Source: Verrucomicrobiota bacterium (lineage in GTDB: Bacteria; Verrucomicrobiota; Verrucomicrobiia; Opitutales; Opitutaceae). Taken from it: a DNA stretch of 64,000 bases. How positions within the stretch are numbered: the first letter of the stretch is position 1; every line of letters begins with the position of its first letter. The notes beneath the pieces are model-generated. The model had not been told where the DNA came from. It made no database searches and was given only the letters and a program-made list of their open reading frames with translations. Of the stretch, positions 45,266 through 53,058 are shown in pieces. The stretch lies in the NCBI GenBank assembly GCA_023391285.1, contig JAEWBF010000097.1:58445-122444 (forward strand), given 5' to 3'. The position numbers and the translations under genes were made by a program.

Positions 45266-45706
45266 GTGAGTATATACGCCACGCTCTGGATTCTCAGATT
45301 CCCAAACGAGGGCTCTCACACTGAGGATGGTTGGGTTGAAGTCCTCGCGCAGAGCGTTCCTCCGCACATCGGCACGCCAACACCTGGGTTCGGTTACGAA
45401 GGCGGTGATCCGTATGCATCTTTTCTCCCTCCAGCGTTGGGAGTTGATGCAGACGGCGACGCTCCTTTCCCCCGCGCGGTCGTGATAATCACCCGCAATA
45501 GCCTCAAAGGAACCGACCGCAGCCCCCAAGAATACTTCAGCCCGCTTCTCATCCTGACTGGCGAGGACTACTCCAAGATTTCTTTCGACGAGCTGCATTC
45601 GCGTATTTGCACCGCTTTGAGAGGTAATCGCACAGCCACGGTCGCTGAGATTCTGCGGCCGGACGGCACTCGCGGCATTGTTCGCGACGTGAATTCTAAC
45701 CCGTGA
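45266..45706 (+). CDS. Hypothetical protein behind the recombinase
   Basis: A 146-residue soluble protein with GTG start at 45266 and a GGAG at 45250-45253. It begins MSIYATLWILRFPNEGS and has a central PHIGTPTPGFGYEGGDPYASFLPP and a PRAVVIITRNSLKGTDRSPQEYF stretch; charge and length look like a real protein, but I know no family. It could be cargo of the recombinase. Confidence 0.6.
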   Translation: MSIYATLWILRFPNEGSHTEDGWVEVLAQSVPPHIGTPTPGFGYEGGDPYASFLPPALGVDADGDAPFPRAVVIITRNSLKGTDRSPQEYFSPLLILTGEDYSKISFDELHSRICTALRGNRTATVAEILRPDGTRGIVRDVNSNP

Positions 45707-45818
45707 GCGCCGAACCAGGCGCCCGATCCCGCGCTTGGATTCGAGATAGGAGTTCTGTCGCCCGTGTGAGCAGCTGTTGCTCACAATGAGAGCAACGCAC
45801 AGGCCGAGTTTGAACTCG

Positions 45819-45977
45819 CTAGAACAATTCCCCCGGTGCGACTCGCAGCGCCTTCGCGAGGAGGCGGATTTCGATGTCTGTCACTTCGCGTTCGCCGGAT
45901 TCGATCCGCTTGATCATGTAGCGCGATACATCCCATCCTGCGGCGGCGGCACTCCGGATGGCGTTTAGCCTCTCAAC
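45819..45977 (-). pseudogene. Remnant of an XRE-family helix-turn-helix regulator gene
   Basis: On the minus strand an open frame ends with GWDVSRYMIKRIESGEREV and then a TDIEIRLLAKALRVAPGELF tail, the second half of an XRE HTH domain. The upstream part (VERLNAIRSAAAA) runs straight into it, so roughly 15-20 residues that should hold the first helices are missing, and there is no ATG, GTG or TTG start before the next stop at about 46026. I read it as a decayed regulator of the adjacent element. The gap 45707-46094 otherwise shows no gene. Confidence 0.6.
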
Positions 45978-46094
45978 GTGGAGCCTCCGCCTTTGATAAG
46001 ATCTTAGTGGGCAAAACCACGATAGTTACATAATTCAGTTCAAATTGAATTGAACACCGGGAGAACACCCCATACGCCCATCGGGCTTATCCTG

Positions 46095-46625
46095 ATGAGC
46101 TCTCCGGCTTCTACCGATTCGTCTGCTGCTTCCTTGCAGCCGGAGGTGTCTGTGGAGTTCAAGCGCGAGTGCATCCTGTTTTTCGGCGAAGTCGTTCAGG
46201 TATTTGGGTTAGGAAAATCCGTCGGTCAGATTTACGGCCTTCTTTTCGCCTCTCCGCAGCCATTGACGTTCACGGATATCGCGGAGTCGCTCGACATCAG
46301 CCGGGGATCGACCAGCCAAGGGTTGAACTTTCTGCGTGAACTTGGAGCGGTCCGCGCGACCGCGGGAGAACACGATCGGCAATTCTTCGAACCGGAGTTG
46401 GAGCTGCGGAAGCTCGTGGCGGGGGTGATCAAGGATCGAGTGGATCCGGTGGTGAGGGGTGGGGCGGTGCGGATCAAGCAGCTGCGCGAGCACGCCAAGG
46501 CGTCGCCGAATGCGGCGGGAGTCCAGTTTTCTCAGGATCGATTGAAGAAGCTCGAAAGCTGGCGCCGCCAGATGGGGCTGCTGCTGCCGATTCTGAAAAC
46601 GATCCTAGGGCCGAGCCGCGCGTAA
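46095..46625 (+). CDS. GbsR/MarR-type transcriptional regulator
   Basis: A 176-residue winged-helix regulator. GKSVGQIYGLLFASPQPLTF and DIAESLDISRGSTSQGLNFLRELGAV form the DNA-binding core; the C-terminal half is helical and dimerises. The ATG at 46095 is preferred, though a TTG at 46050 keeps the frame. Related proteins sit at the head of exopolysaccharide clusters in Verrucomicrobia, so it may control the ATP-grasp/EpsI operon to its right. Confidence 0.85.
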   Translation: MSSPASTDSSAASLQPEVSVEFKRECILFFGEVVQVFGLGKSVGQIYGLLFASPQPLTFTDIAESLDISRGSTSQGLNFLRELGAVRATAGEHDRQFFEPELELRKLVAGVIKDRVDPVVRGGAVRIKQLREHAKASPNAAGVQFSQDRLKKLESWRRQMGLLLPILKTILGPSRA

Positions 46626-46731
46626 CGCCGCGCGGGCGTGCCCCGCATTCCATGCCTTCGCGGTTTTCTCCCGCTCGGTCCCTTCCGGAGGAAGTGACGG
46701 GGCGAAGCTTTCGCGGGACGCGAAAAGCGGA

Positions 46732-46780
46732 AACCTGAAGGCTGAAACCTGAGACCTGAAGGCTGAAACCTGAAACCTGA
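46732..46780. repeat. Seven-unit heptad array
   Basis: Seven words of the type RRSCTGA: AACCTGA four times, AGGCTGA twice, GACCTGA once. It flanks the left side of the approximately 85-bp element at 46791. The stretch 46626-46920 holds only these repeats. Confidence 0.85.
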
Positions 46781-46790
46781 CGAAGTGCGT

Positions 46791-46876
46791 GAGCACGTAG
46801 ATGGTCGCATCGCAGGTGCGGCCCTGGAGCGAAGCGGAAGGGTGGCCTGAGCGGGTGCCCTCGGGGCGGGGAAGGA
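46791..46876 (+). repeat. About 100-bp dispersed element, copy A (5'-truncated)
   Basis: Shares GCAGGTGCGGCCCTGGAGCG, GAAGCGGAAGGG and CGGGTGCCC with the copies at 58336 and 62353. It lacks the ACGGAGCCG head. It is enclosed by heptad arrays on both sides (46732-46780 and 46881-46915). Confidence 0.7.
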
Positions 46877-46880
46877 CACA

Positions 46881-46915
46881 AACCTGAGACCTGAAGGCTG
46901 AAGCCTGGAAGCTGA
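46881..46915. repeat. Five-unit heptad array
   Basis: Words AACCTGA, GACCTGA, AGGCTGA, AGCCTGG and AAGCTGA, ending six bases before the four-helix-bundle gene. Confidence 0.8.
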
Positions 46916-46920
46916 CGACA

Positions 46921-47383
46921 ATGACAAACGAAGCTAGAAAAGCGGCGATGCGGAGAAGGACCAAGGCTTTCGCGGCCGCTGTCATTCGCTTCTATTGTTC
47001 GCTCGATTTACGGCGCGAAGAGCTGCGGGTCGTTGGGAAACAACTTCTGCGTGCGGGCACATCGGTTGGCGCCAACTATAGGGAAGCGTCTCGGGCGCGC
47101 TCCACGGCGGAATTTGTCGCGAAAGTTGAGCTGTGCGCCCAAGAAGCAGACGACGGAGCCGAGAGGCGGAGATGGCGGCGCGTTTTGTTGCCGGCCTGGA
47201 AGGCTGAACCGGCGACGGGTGCCCCTTGGGCGTCGAGGTTCACAAACGCAGATGTGGTTGGAGTTGGCCACGGAGGAGTGCGGTGTGGCTAAGGAGAAGT
47301 CAGAGCCGTTGTGGAAAGAGGCCGATGAACTCATCGCGATCTTCGTTACGATGGCTAAGAACGCCAAAGACGGAGATGCCTGA
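46921..47383 (+). pseudogene. Four-helix-bundle (S23/IVP-type) protein gene split by a repeat element
   Basis: The first part (46921 to about 47152) encodes a normal N-terminus: KAFAAAVIRFYCSLDLRREE, GTSVGANYREASRARSTAEF and VELCAQEAD. Family members then continue with an ETLYWLEL-like helix. Here about 100 bases of the dispersed element intervene, after which a different frame resumes with MWLELATEECGVAKEKSEPL and ends at 47383. The sequences at the junctions, GCAGACG on the left and GCAGATG on the right, resemble a target duplication. As it stands the upstream frame stops at 47292 with a foreign tail, so the gene is probably dead. Confidence 0.75.
47153..47250 (+). repeat. About 100-bp dispersed element, copy B, inside the four-helix-bundle gene
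   Basis: Starts ACGGAGCCGAGAGGCG (47153), as in copies C and D, and has GACGGGTGCCCCTTGGGCG near its end (47213-47231). The middle is diverged. It shifts the host gene's frame. Confidence 0.65.
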
Positions 47384-47396
47384 AGGCGGACCGCGA

Positions 47397-47642
47397 GACC
47401 TGAGAGCTGAGACTTGAAACCTGAGTCTCGATACGACGGATCCAGGCGCGTCTGCCTCTGACGGTCGAAAGCACTTCTAGAGAAGGCGGAGATCTGAGAG
47501 CTGAAACTTGAAACCTGAGTTGTTCGCGATCTAAAGCGACGCACCCCATCTCCCGCAGTTTCGCTCCACCCGCTGGACCTTATCTCTACGTAAACTCAAT
47601 CGCTCGTGCTCCGATCAGGTTTCAGGTTTCACGTTTCAGGCT
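47397..47642. repeat. Three four-unit heptad arrays, the last inverted
   Basis: 47397-47424: GACCTGA, GAGCTGA, GACTTGA, AACCTGA. 47491-47518: GATCTGA, GAGCTGA, AACTTGA, AACCTGA. 47615-47642 in the opposite sense: TCAGGTT twice, TCACGTT, TCAGGCT. The last two face each other across 96 bases. The 313-base gap 47384-47696 holds nothing else that I can name. Confidence 0.8.
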
Positions 47643-47696
47643 AGGATCATTGTCAGCGCTGCCGGCTCTCGGCGCCTGATTTCAGCTTCTCGGCAT

Positions 47697-48773
47697 TTGG
47701 CTCTTACTGACATCCTCATTCTCGACGGGGAAAGTAGTTTTGCGCTCAGCGTGGTGCGGTCGTTGGCGCAGACGAAGCGCTGGCGGATTCATGTGTTGGG
47801 TGGGGAAGCCCGTCCCAAATGCCCTGCGCTCCAATGGAGCCGTCATATTGAATCGTATCGTCACATCCGGGAAGGAATGTCGGATGAAGCCACAGTCGAA
47901 ACGATCAAACGCGCCGTGGCGGCAACGGGAGCCAAGTTGATCGTGCCCGTGACAGAGCCGACGTCGCTATTGTGCATTCGCTATAGAGCGGAGCTGGAAA
48001 GCGTGGTCCGTCTGACGGTGCTTCCTTCGGAGGAGGCGTTCACAACCGCGATCGACAAGGGCCTGCTGGCGCACTTCTGCGCCGAACACGGGATTCCACA
48101 TCCAGCAACGGTGTTGGCGACCGAGTGTGAACGGGCCGAGATGAGTTTTCCGGTGCTGTTGAAGCCTCGTCGATTGAGTGGGGGACGCGGGATCCAACGG
48201 ATCGATTCGCCTGCGGAGCTAACGTTGCGTCTAAACACGTGCGACAAGGAGCAGCATTGCGTGCAACGGGTGTTCGAAGGCGTGGACTTCGGCTGCTCGG
48301 TGCTGGTGAACGAGGGGAAGATCGTCGCGGTGACCGTGCAGCAGTCGTTGAAACGGCCCGGTCCGTTTGCGGTGGCATCTGAAATCCAATTTGCGACGTG
48401 CCAGCCGGTCTTCACCGTCGTGGAGAGACTCTTCTCGGTTTTGAAATGGTCTGGTGTCGCGAATGTTGATTGCCGCTACGACGCAGCCACGGGCCGGGCG
48501 GTGGTGCTCGAAGTGAATGGCCGCTATTGGGCGACTTTGATGGGCTCTACTGCCGCCGGAGTTAATTTTCCGAATTTGCTGTCCCGTTTATCTTTGGGCC
48601 AGGCCGTCACGGCTCCGGCCGCTCGAGACGGCAGGTTCGTGAGATTAGCGACCGCCTGTGCAGAGTCGCTGGAGCGAGGGCCGCGTGCGTTTCTGAACCG
48701 GTGGACGAACCTCGCCGCGATGATATCAGACCCGCTCCCCGAATTTCATCGATGCTTCCGCATCGCAGCATGA
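47697..48773 (+). CDS. ATP-grasp family protein of the exopolysaccharide cluster
   Basis: A 358-residue carbon-nitrogen or carbon-oxygen ligase-like protein. ILDGESSFALSVVRSLAQ opens a pre-ATP-grasp fold; SFPVLLKPRRLSGGRGIQRI holds the ATP lysine and glycine loop, and VVLEVNGRYW the metal-binding Glu and Asn. No ATG fits; the TTG at 47697 is used, 55 bases after a heptad array. The substrate is unknown; in EPS loci such proteins may amidate sugars or build alcohol head groups. The stop overlaps the epsI start (ATGA). Confidence 0.82.
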   Translation: MALTDILILDGESSFALSVVRSLAQTKRWRIHVLGGEARPKCPALQWSRHIESYRHIREGMSDEATVETIKRAVAATGAKLIVPVTEPTSLLCIRYRAELESVVRLTVLPSEEAFTTAIDKGLLAHFCAEHGIPHPATVLATECERAEMSFPVLLKPRRLSGGRGIQRIDSPAELTLRLNTCDKEQHCVQRVFEGVDFGCSVLVNEGKIVAVTVQQSLKRPGPFAVASEIQFATCQPVFTVVERLFSVLKWSGVANVDCRYDAATGRAVVLEVNGRYWATLMGSTAAGVNFPNLLSRLSLGQAVTAPAARDGRFVRLATACAESLERGPRAFLNRWTNLAAMISDPLPEFHRCFRIAA

Positions 48774-49522
48774 TGAGCGAAGTCCGTCCAACGTCCGTGC
48801 CTTCGTCAAGTTTCAGCTCTCAAGTTTCAGGTTTGAAAGGCCGTCGCGCGTTCCTCGCTGCGCTTGCGGCAGTCCTCGTCCTCGCGATCGGCCTTATCGT
48901 CTATGGAGAGAACCGTCCGCTGGAGCGGAAATTCCATGGCAGTGTGAAGGACCTGCTGCCGAAACCGGAGGAGATTCCGGGTTGGACGGTGCAATACCTC
49001 CCGATCGCCGACACGCCCGAGATGCAGGCGAAGGTGAATGAGGTGCTGAACTACGACGACGGTGTCTTTGCAGTATACGCGAAAGGTTCAATGCGTATCT
49101 CAGTATACATTGCGTATTGGGCACCCGGCCGAATGCCCACGAAGGAGATCGCGCGACATACTCCGGATGTTTGCTGGGTTAACGCGGGATGGAAACGAAC
49201 GATGTGGGAGTCGATACCCGAGTTAAACATCCGTAACGGCGGACCTACCATAAAGCACACGGAACACAGAACATTTGTAGCAGGTGGTGACACCCAACAT
49301 GTGGCATTCTGGCATCTCGTGGACGATACGGTTTATAGCTACGGGACCGGCGCTCGCCCACCATGGTATGCAGTGATAGCGGACACGTTGCGCTGGGGTG
49401 TGAAGCAGCGCCAAGAGCAGTTCTTCATCAGGATCTCAAGCCAGCGTTCGCTTTACGAGGTGCTTGAGACTGACCTCGGAAGTCGGATTGTGCAGCGAAC
49501 TTTAACCCGTGGAAACACATGA
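48770..49522 (+). CDS. EpsI/exosortase-associated protein (DUF3485)
   Basis: A 250-residue envelope protein. A membrane helix at about residues 28-45 anchors a periplasmic domain with YIAYWAPGRM and HTPDVCWVNAGWKR, the EpsI hallmark. EpsI domains go with exosortases and exopolysaccharide export; no exosortase gene is seen in the window. Residues 12-23 (SSSFSSQVSGLK), before the helix, are encoded by heptad words (48804-48838), so a repeat became part of the cytosolic N-terminus. The ATG at 48770 is coupled to the gene before it, and the stop to the gene after it. Confidence 0.88.
   Translation: MMSEVRPTSVPSSSFSSQVSGLKGRRAFLAALAAVLVLAIGLIVYGENRPLERKFHGSVKDLLPKPEEIPGWTVQYLPIADTPEMQAKVNEVLNYDDGVFAVYAKGSMRISVYIAYWAPGRMPTKEIARHTPDVCWVNAGWKRTMWESIPELNIRNGGPTIKHTEHRTFVAGGDTQHVAFWHLVDDTVYSYGTGARPPWYAVIADTLRWGVKQRQEQFFIRISSQRSLYEVLETDLGSRIVQRTLTRGNT
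48804..48838. repeat. Heptad array inside the epsI-like gene
   Basis: Words TTTCAGC, TCTCAAG, TTTCAGG and TTTGAAA (48811-48838), with a weaker CGTCAAG before them. They are the complement of the intergenic CTGAAAC/CTTGAGA words at 47.4-47.6 kb. Confidence 0.8.
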
Positions 49523-50250
49523 GCGTCGAGAGCGGAAGAAGATCCATGCGCGAAGGCTGGGATGCCCTTAGTCGGTCGCAAAAGCCGAGAGCTGGAACCC
49601 CCCCTTATACGCTTTACGTAAACAGGCCGATAGGCCGCTGTTTTGCGGTGCTCGCATACTTTGTGGGACTCACGCCGAATCAAGTCTCGCTGTTAAGCTT
49701 TGGGATGTCGATCGGGGGGCTTGTCTATCTCGTGCTCGGAGGGCATGAGTCCTTGCTAGGAAGCATCATTGGCGTGGCGATTTTACTTGTTGCCTATGCT
49801 CTCGATTCGGCCGACGGGCAGTTGGCAAGATTGCTTGGAGCTAAAAACCCGGCGGGCGCTTGGCTAGACCACGTTCTCGATAGCTTGAAGACCCCTTTGT
49901 TTCACATTTCTGTCACGTTGTGTGTCTATCAGTCTCATGAGATCAGCGTGGCTGCGCTATATTTGTTGCTAGGTGCAGGTGCATTGAACTCCGCGCTCTT
50001 CTTTTCTAACGAACTTAAAAGCTACCTGCTGAAAAGTCGTTGGACACCCACCACGATAGGGGGCAAGGCAAAGATACTTCTGTATCTACCTTTTGATTAC
50101 GGTGCTATGTGTTTCTTGTTTCTTTTGGCCCCCTTGGGCTGGCTCTTCAGTGCATACGCTATTTGGGGGGCAGGGCTCGTAGCTTTTGCATGTCATTCGT
50201 TTATGCGGGCGCGAGCCATGCTTGAGGAGTCGGGAGGGGGCGAATCGTAG
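49519..50250 (+). CDS. CDP-alcohol phosphotransferase
   Basis: A 243-residue integral membrane enzyme that transfers a phospho-alcohol from CDP-alcohol to a second alcohol. The full motif is present: D96-x2-D99-G-x2-A-R-x8-G113-x3-D117-x3-D121 in DSADGQLARLLGAKNPAGAW and the residues after it. About six helices are visible. With the cytidylyltransferase gene 42 bases further on it forms a pair that could make and use a CDP-alditol for a phosphodiester in the polysaccharide. ATGA overlap with epsI. From here to about 58 kb the DNA is AT-richer than the rest. Confidence 0.9.
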   Translation: MSVESGRRSMREGWDALSRSQKPRAGTPPYTLYVNRPIGRCFAVLAYFVGLTPNQVSLLSFGMSIGGLVYLVLGGHESLLGSIIGVAILLVAYALDSADGQLARLLGAKNPAGAWLDHVLDSLKTPLFHISVTLCVYQSHEISVAALYLLLGAGALNSALFFSNELKSYLLKSRWTPTTIGGKAKILLYLPFDYGAMCFLFLLAPLGWLFSAYAIWGAGLVAFACHSFMRARAMLEESGGGES

Positions 50251-50291
50251 GGGTTTCCATACTAGATATACCAACAGCCATCATCCAGCTT

Positions 50292-50702
50292 ATGAGAATC
50301 GTAGGTTACACGACCGGGGTCTATGATCTGTTTCACATTGGCCATCTTAACCTCCTCCAGAGGGCGAAGGCGGAATGTGAAGAATTGATTGTCGGAGTGA
50401 CTACCGACGAATTGGCTGTTGCTAGAAAGGGCAAACGCCCAGTGGTTCCGTTCAGCGAACGATGCGAAATCGTCGCGGCGCTCCGGTGCGTCGATCGCGT
50501 AGTGGCCCAAAACGACATGGATAAGCGAAAGGCGTGGGACGATTTGCGATTCAATGTTGTGTTTGTTGGCGATGATTGGAAAGGCACGGCAGCTTGGAAT
50601 AATTACGAGAAGGAGTTCGCCAAAGTCGGAGCTCGGGTTGTATACTTCCCGTATACAGTTCATACTTCCAGCTCGATCCTAAGAAACGCGCTTGGGGCGT
50701 AG
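50292..50702 (+). CDS. Cytidylyltransferase, glycerol-3-phosphate type
   Basis: A 136-residue nucleotidyltransferase. GVYDLFHIGHLNLL holds the HxGH motif (H15, H18), and VGDDWKGTAAWNNYE and HTSSSILR match the TagD/GCT family, where the last motif is normally RTxGISTS-like. It should make a CDP-alcohol such as CDP-glycerol from CTP and an alcohol phosphate. The neighbouring CDP-alcohol phosphotransferase would use the product. The gene stops three bases before the flippase ATG. Confidence 0.9.
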   Translation: MRIVGYTTGVYDLFHIGHLNLLQRAKAECEELIVGVTTDELAVARKGKRPVVPFSERCEIVAALRCVDRVVAQNDMDKRKAWDDLRFNVVFVGDDWKGTAAWNNYEKEFAKVGARVVYFPYTVHTSSSILRNALGA

Positions 50703-50704
50703 TG

Positions 50705-52174
50705 ATGCAGAGTCAGGTCTATCGAGAATCCGAATACAGTAGGATGAGATCCAACGACTCTAAGCTCGTAGATCGAAGTCTCAACTTGATGACCGTAGCG
50801 GCGGTTTTATCAAAGATAGGTTCGGGGATTACTCAGATATTCGTGGGATGGTATCTAGTGCCGGAGGAGTTTGCACTTTTCGCCGCAGCGATGTCGGCGC
50901 AGTTGGTGGCTGCGGGCATGCGGGACGCAGGGGTGGGGCGCTATCTTGTCCAGAAAGGCGAATACACCACCTACGCTCCGACGGCGGCTGTTTTCGCTTT
51001 GGTCGTTAACGCGATCGGAATCGCGCTCATTTTTTGTGCTATTCCCGCTTTCAGCAGCCTATACAACCAGCCTCAACTGCTTAGTGTGGTTGGGCCAATA
51101 GCGTTGTGTGTCCCTTTCCAGGCATTTGCGACGATATATCGCAGCAAGCTGCGCATTGATATGCGCTTCGATAAGGTCGCAAAAATTGAGGTGTCGGCGG
51201 CGTTTGTCCAATACGCGTGCACTATATTTGCCGCGTCGATGAGCTTTGGAGTGTATTCCCTTGTTCTTGGAGCAATAGCTGGAACGCTGGCGCAATTCAT
51301 CATCGGACGGAGTTTTGCGGGAAAACTAATGCAAGGGGGGCCGATTTCCCTGCATAGCTTGGCTGAGATGTGGAGATCCTGTCGTTGGATTATAGTCTCT
51401 GCTTTTCTTTTAGTCCTTAGTCTTCGTGGTGACTACCTCGTTCTTGGCGCAATCAACGATAAATCACTCGTTGGAGAATATTACTTCGGTTTCCAAGTGG
51501 CTTTCTCTCTGGCAGTGATACTTGTAGTTCCGTTGCAATCCGTGTATTTGCCTAAACTCAGTCAGATCCTTCGGCAAGGAGAGGACGGAGTTAGTGCTTT
51601 GCAGCAGGCTGCAGATAAGCTTGCGTTTAAATCTGCAGCGGCGTCATTTGCGGCTGCGCTCGTTGCTCCAGAAGCGTTTAACCTTTTGTGGGCGGGTAAG
51701 TGGGACGGTGCGGTCGGCGTCTTTATGGCAGTTATGCTCACTACGCCGGTGTTTGTTATGGGGTATCTCTCGGGCGTATTTCTAGAGGCTCACGGAAAGT
51801 GGCGCAATTGCGCGTGGCTAATGGCCATGCAAGCAGGTATTATCGTCGGCGCAGCGATCATTTCGCTGATTCAGCCTAGGATGTGGTTTATAGTCGCCTG
51901 GATGGTCGCTGGCCGCGTGGCGATCGCGATCCTACAACTCGTTTATGTCCACAGAATCACTGGGAAGACACTTTGGGGAATCGTTGGTAGCTTCGGGAGG
52001 TGGCAGACGATCTTTGGGTCGATCTTTGCCGCTGCATGGATTTTGAGTGCTACTGCAGATCAAGTGCTTCAGTCGTTCTCGGTGAAGGTGGTGGTTATGG
52101 CACTATGCTGTGCAGCCGTCGGGTTTAAATATCGCGAAGAGTTTCATAGTGTCAAACTGCCATTGCGGCGATAG
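50705..52174 (+). CDS. Polysaccharide flippase, Wzx-like
   Basis: A 489-residue membrane protein with about 14 helices of the MVF/oligosaccharide-flippase superfamily. ILSKIGSGITQIFVGWYLVP-type N-terminus (here AAVLSKIGSGITQIFVGWYL) and AMSAQLVAAGMRDAGVGRYL fit the WzxC-type branch. It would flip lipid-linked repeat units to the periplasm. The ATG at 50705 follows the stop of the previous gene directly. Confidence 0.88.
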   Translation: MQSQVYRESEYSRMRSNDSKLVDRSLNLMTVAAVLSKIGSGITQIFVGWYLVPEEFALFAAAMSAQLVAAGMRDAGVGRYLVQKGEYTTYAPTAAVFALVVNAIGIALIFCAIPAFSSLYNQPQLLSVVGPIALCVPFQAFATIYRSKLRIDMRFDKVAKIEVSAAFVQYACTIFAASMSFGVYSLVLGAIAGTLAQFIIGRSFAGKLMQGGPISLHSLAEMWRSCRWIIVSAFLLVLSLRGDYLVLGAINDKSLVGEYYFGFQVAFSLAVILVVPLQSVYLPKLSQILRQGEDGVSALQQAADKLAFKSAAASFAAALVAPEAFNLLWAGKWDGAVGVFMAVMLTTPVFVMGYLSGVFLEAHGKWRNCAWLMAMQAGIIVGAAIISLIQPRMWFIVAWMVAGRVAIAILQLVYVHRITGKTLWGIVGSFGRWQTIFGSIFAAAWILSATADQVLQSFSVKVVVMALCCAAVGFKYREEFHSVKLPLRR

Positions 52175-52189
52175 ATTGGAGGCTTTCTG

Positions 52190-53014
52190 ATGTATAATCT
52201 AGAATATCTCGGCAAGGTCGGGGGGTGGCGTTGGTTAGTTAGGAATCTCGTTCGGCAATTGCACAAACGGGTGCTCCGAACCGAACATTCCATGAAGCTT
52301 CCGTCGGGAGCAATATTCCCGCTCCCGCTGAACAGCCATCTGGCGTCGGAGGCCTATGTTTCATCGGGAGACATCGATGACGGATGCGAGCGAATGTTCT
52401 TATCGATGATCAAACCGGGTGGTGTAGTGTATGACGTCGGTGCCAATATTGGTTATTATTCCGTATACGTTTCCCCTGTTGTTTCAAAATGCTATGCTTT
52501 CGAACCTTCACCTAAGACTAGTGAGGTTTTACGCCGGGTGGTCGCTCCGTTCCCCAATATTGTTCATGTTCCGTTGGCAGTCTCTTCTAGTTCTCGGACG
52601 ACCATGTTTTATGAAGAACCTTCTATGGAGGTTTCGGGACTAAAAGCGAGAACTGAGAATGCACGCCCGGTCCCAGTTAAAGTCACAACTCTCGATGACT
52701 TTTCTGCTGATGCGCGAGATCACGTCGATGCCATCAAAATAGACGTTGAAGGATATGATCTCGAGGTTTTAAAAGGCTCACGCAATCTGATCGCCCGCGA
52801 TCAACCATTGATCTTGACGGAAGCAAAGGCAGATGAGCGGCTCTTCGCATTCTCTGAAGAGGTCGGCTGCCGAGTGTTCACGAATGTTTGGAGAGGGCGC
52901 CAGAGCGGGTATGTAACTGTTGAGCTGTCCCGAACTGTAGCGGTGACGACAAAGATGATATTTCTGGTGCCACCGCGGATCCAATCGGCATTCGAGCAAA
53001 TCGCATATCGCTGA
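52190..53014 (+). CDS. FkbM-family methyltransferase
   Basis: A 274-residue SAM-dependent O-methyltransferase. The SAM site is VVYDVGANIGYYSVYVSP with CYAFEPSP, and the conserved AIKIDVEGYDLEVLKGS lies further on. In EPS clusters such enzymes cap or decorate sugars. It is 15 bases from the flippase stop. Confidence 0.9.
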   Translation: MYNLEYLGKVGGWRWLVRNLVRQLHKRVLRTEHSMKLPSGAIFPLPLNSHLASEAYVSSGDIDDGCERMFLSMIKPGGVVYDVGANIGYYSVYVSPVVSKCYAFEPSPKTSEVLRRVVAPFPNIVHVPLAVSSSSRTTMFYEEPSMEVSGLKARTENARPVPVKVTTLDDFSADARDHVDAIKIDVEGYDLEVLKGSRNLIARDQPLILTEAKADERLFAFSEEVGCRVFTNVWRGRQSGYVTVELSRTVAVTTKMIFLVPPRIQSAFEQIAYR

Positions 53015-53058
53015 TCCGTTTAACCGCTACGGTTTTGAAGCTGAGATTTTTGGACTAA

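Noticed and set aside
46732..46915. Possible CRISPR array
   Set aside because: The words are seven bases long and mostly contiguous, with no unique spacers of 25-40 bases, and no cas genes are near.
46921..47383. Avd partner of a diversity-generating retroelement
   Set aside because: Four-helix-bundle proteins can act with retroelements, but no reverse transcriptase or template/variable repeat pair is visible nearby.
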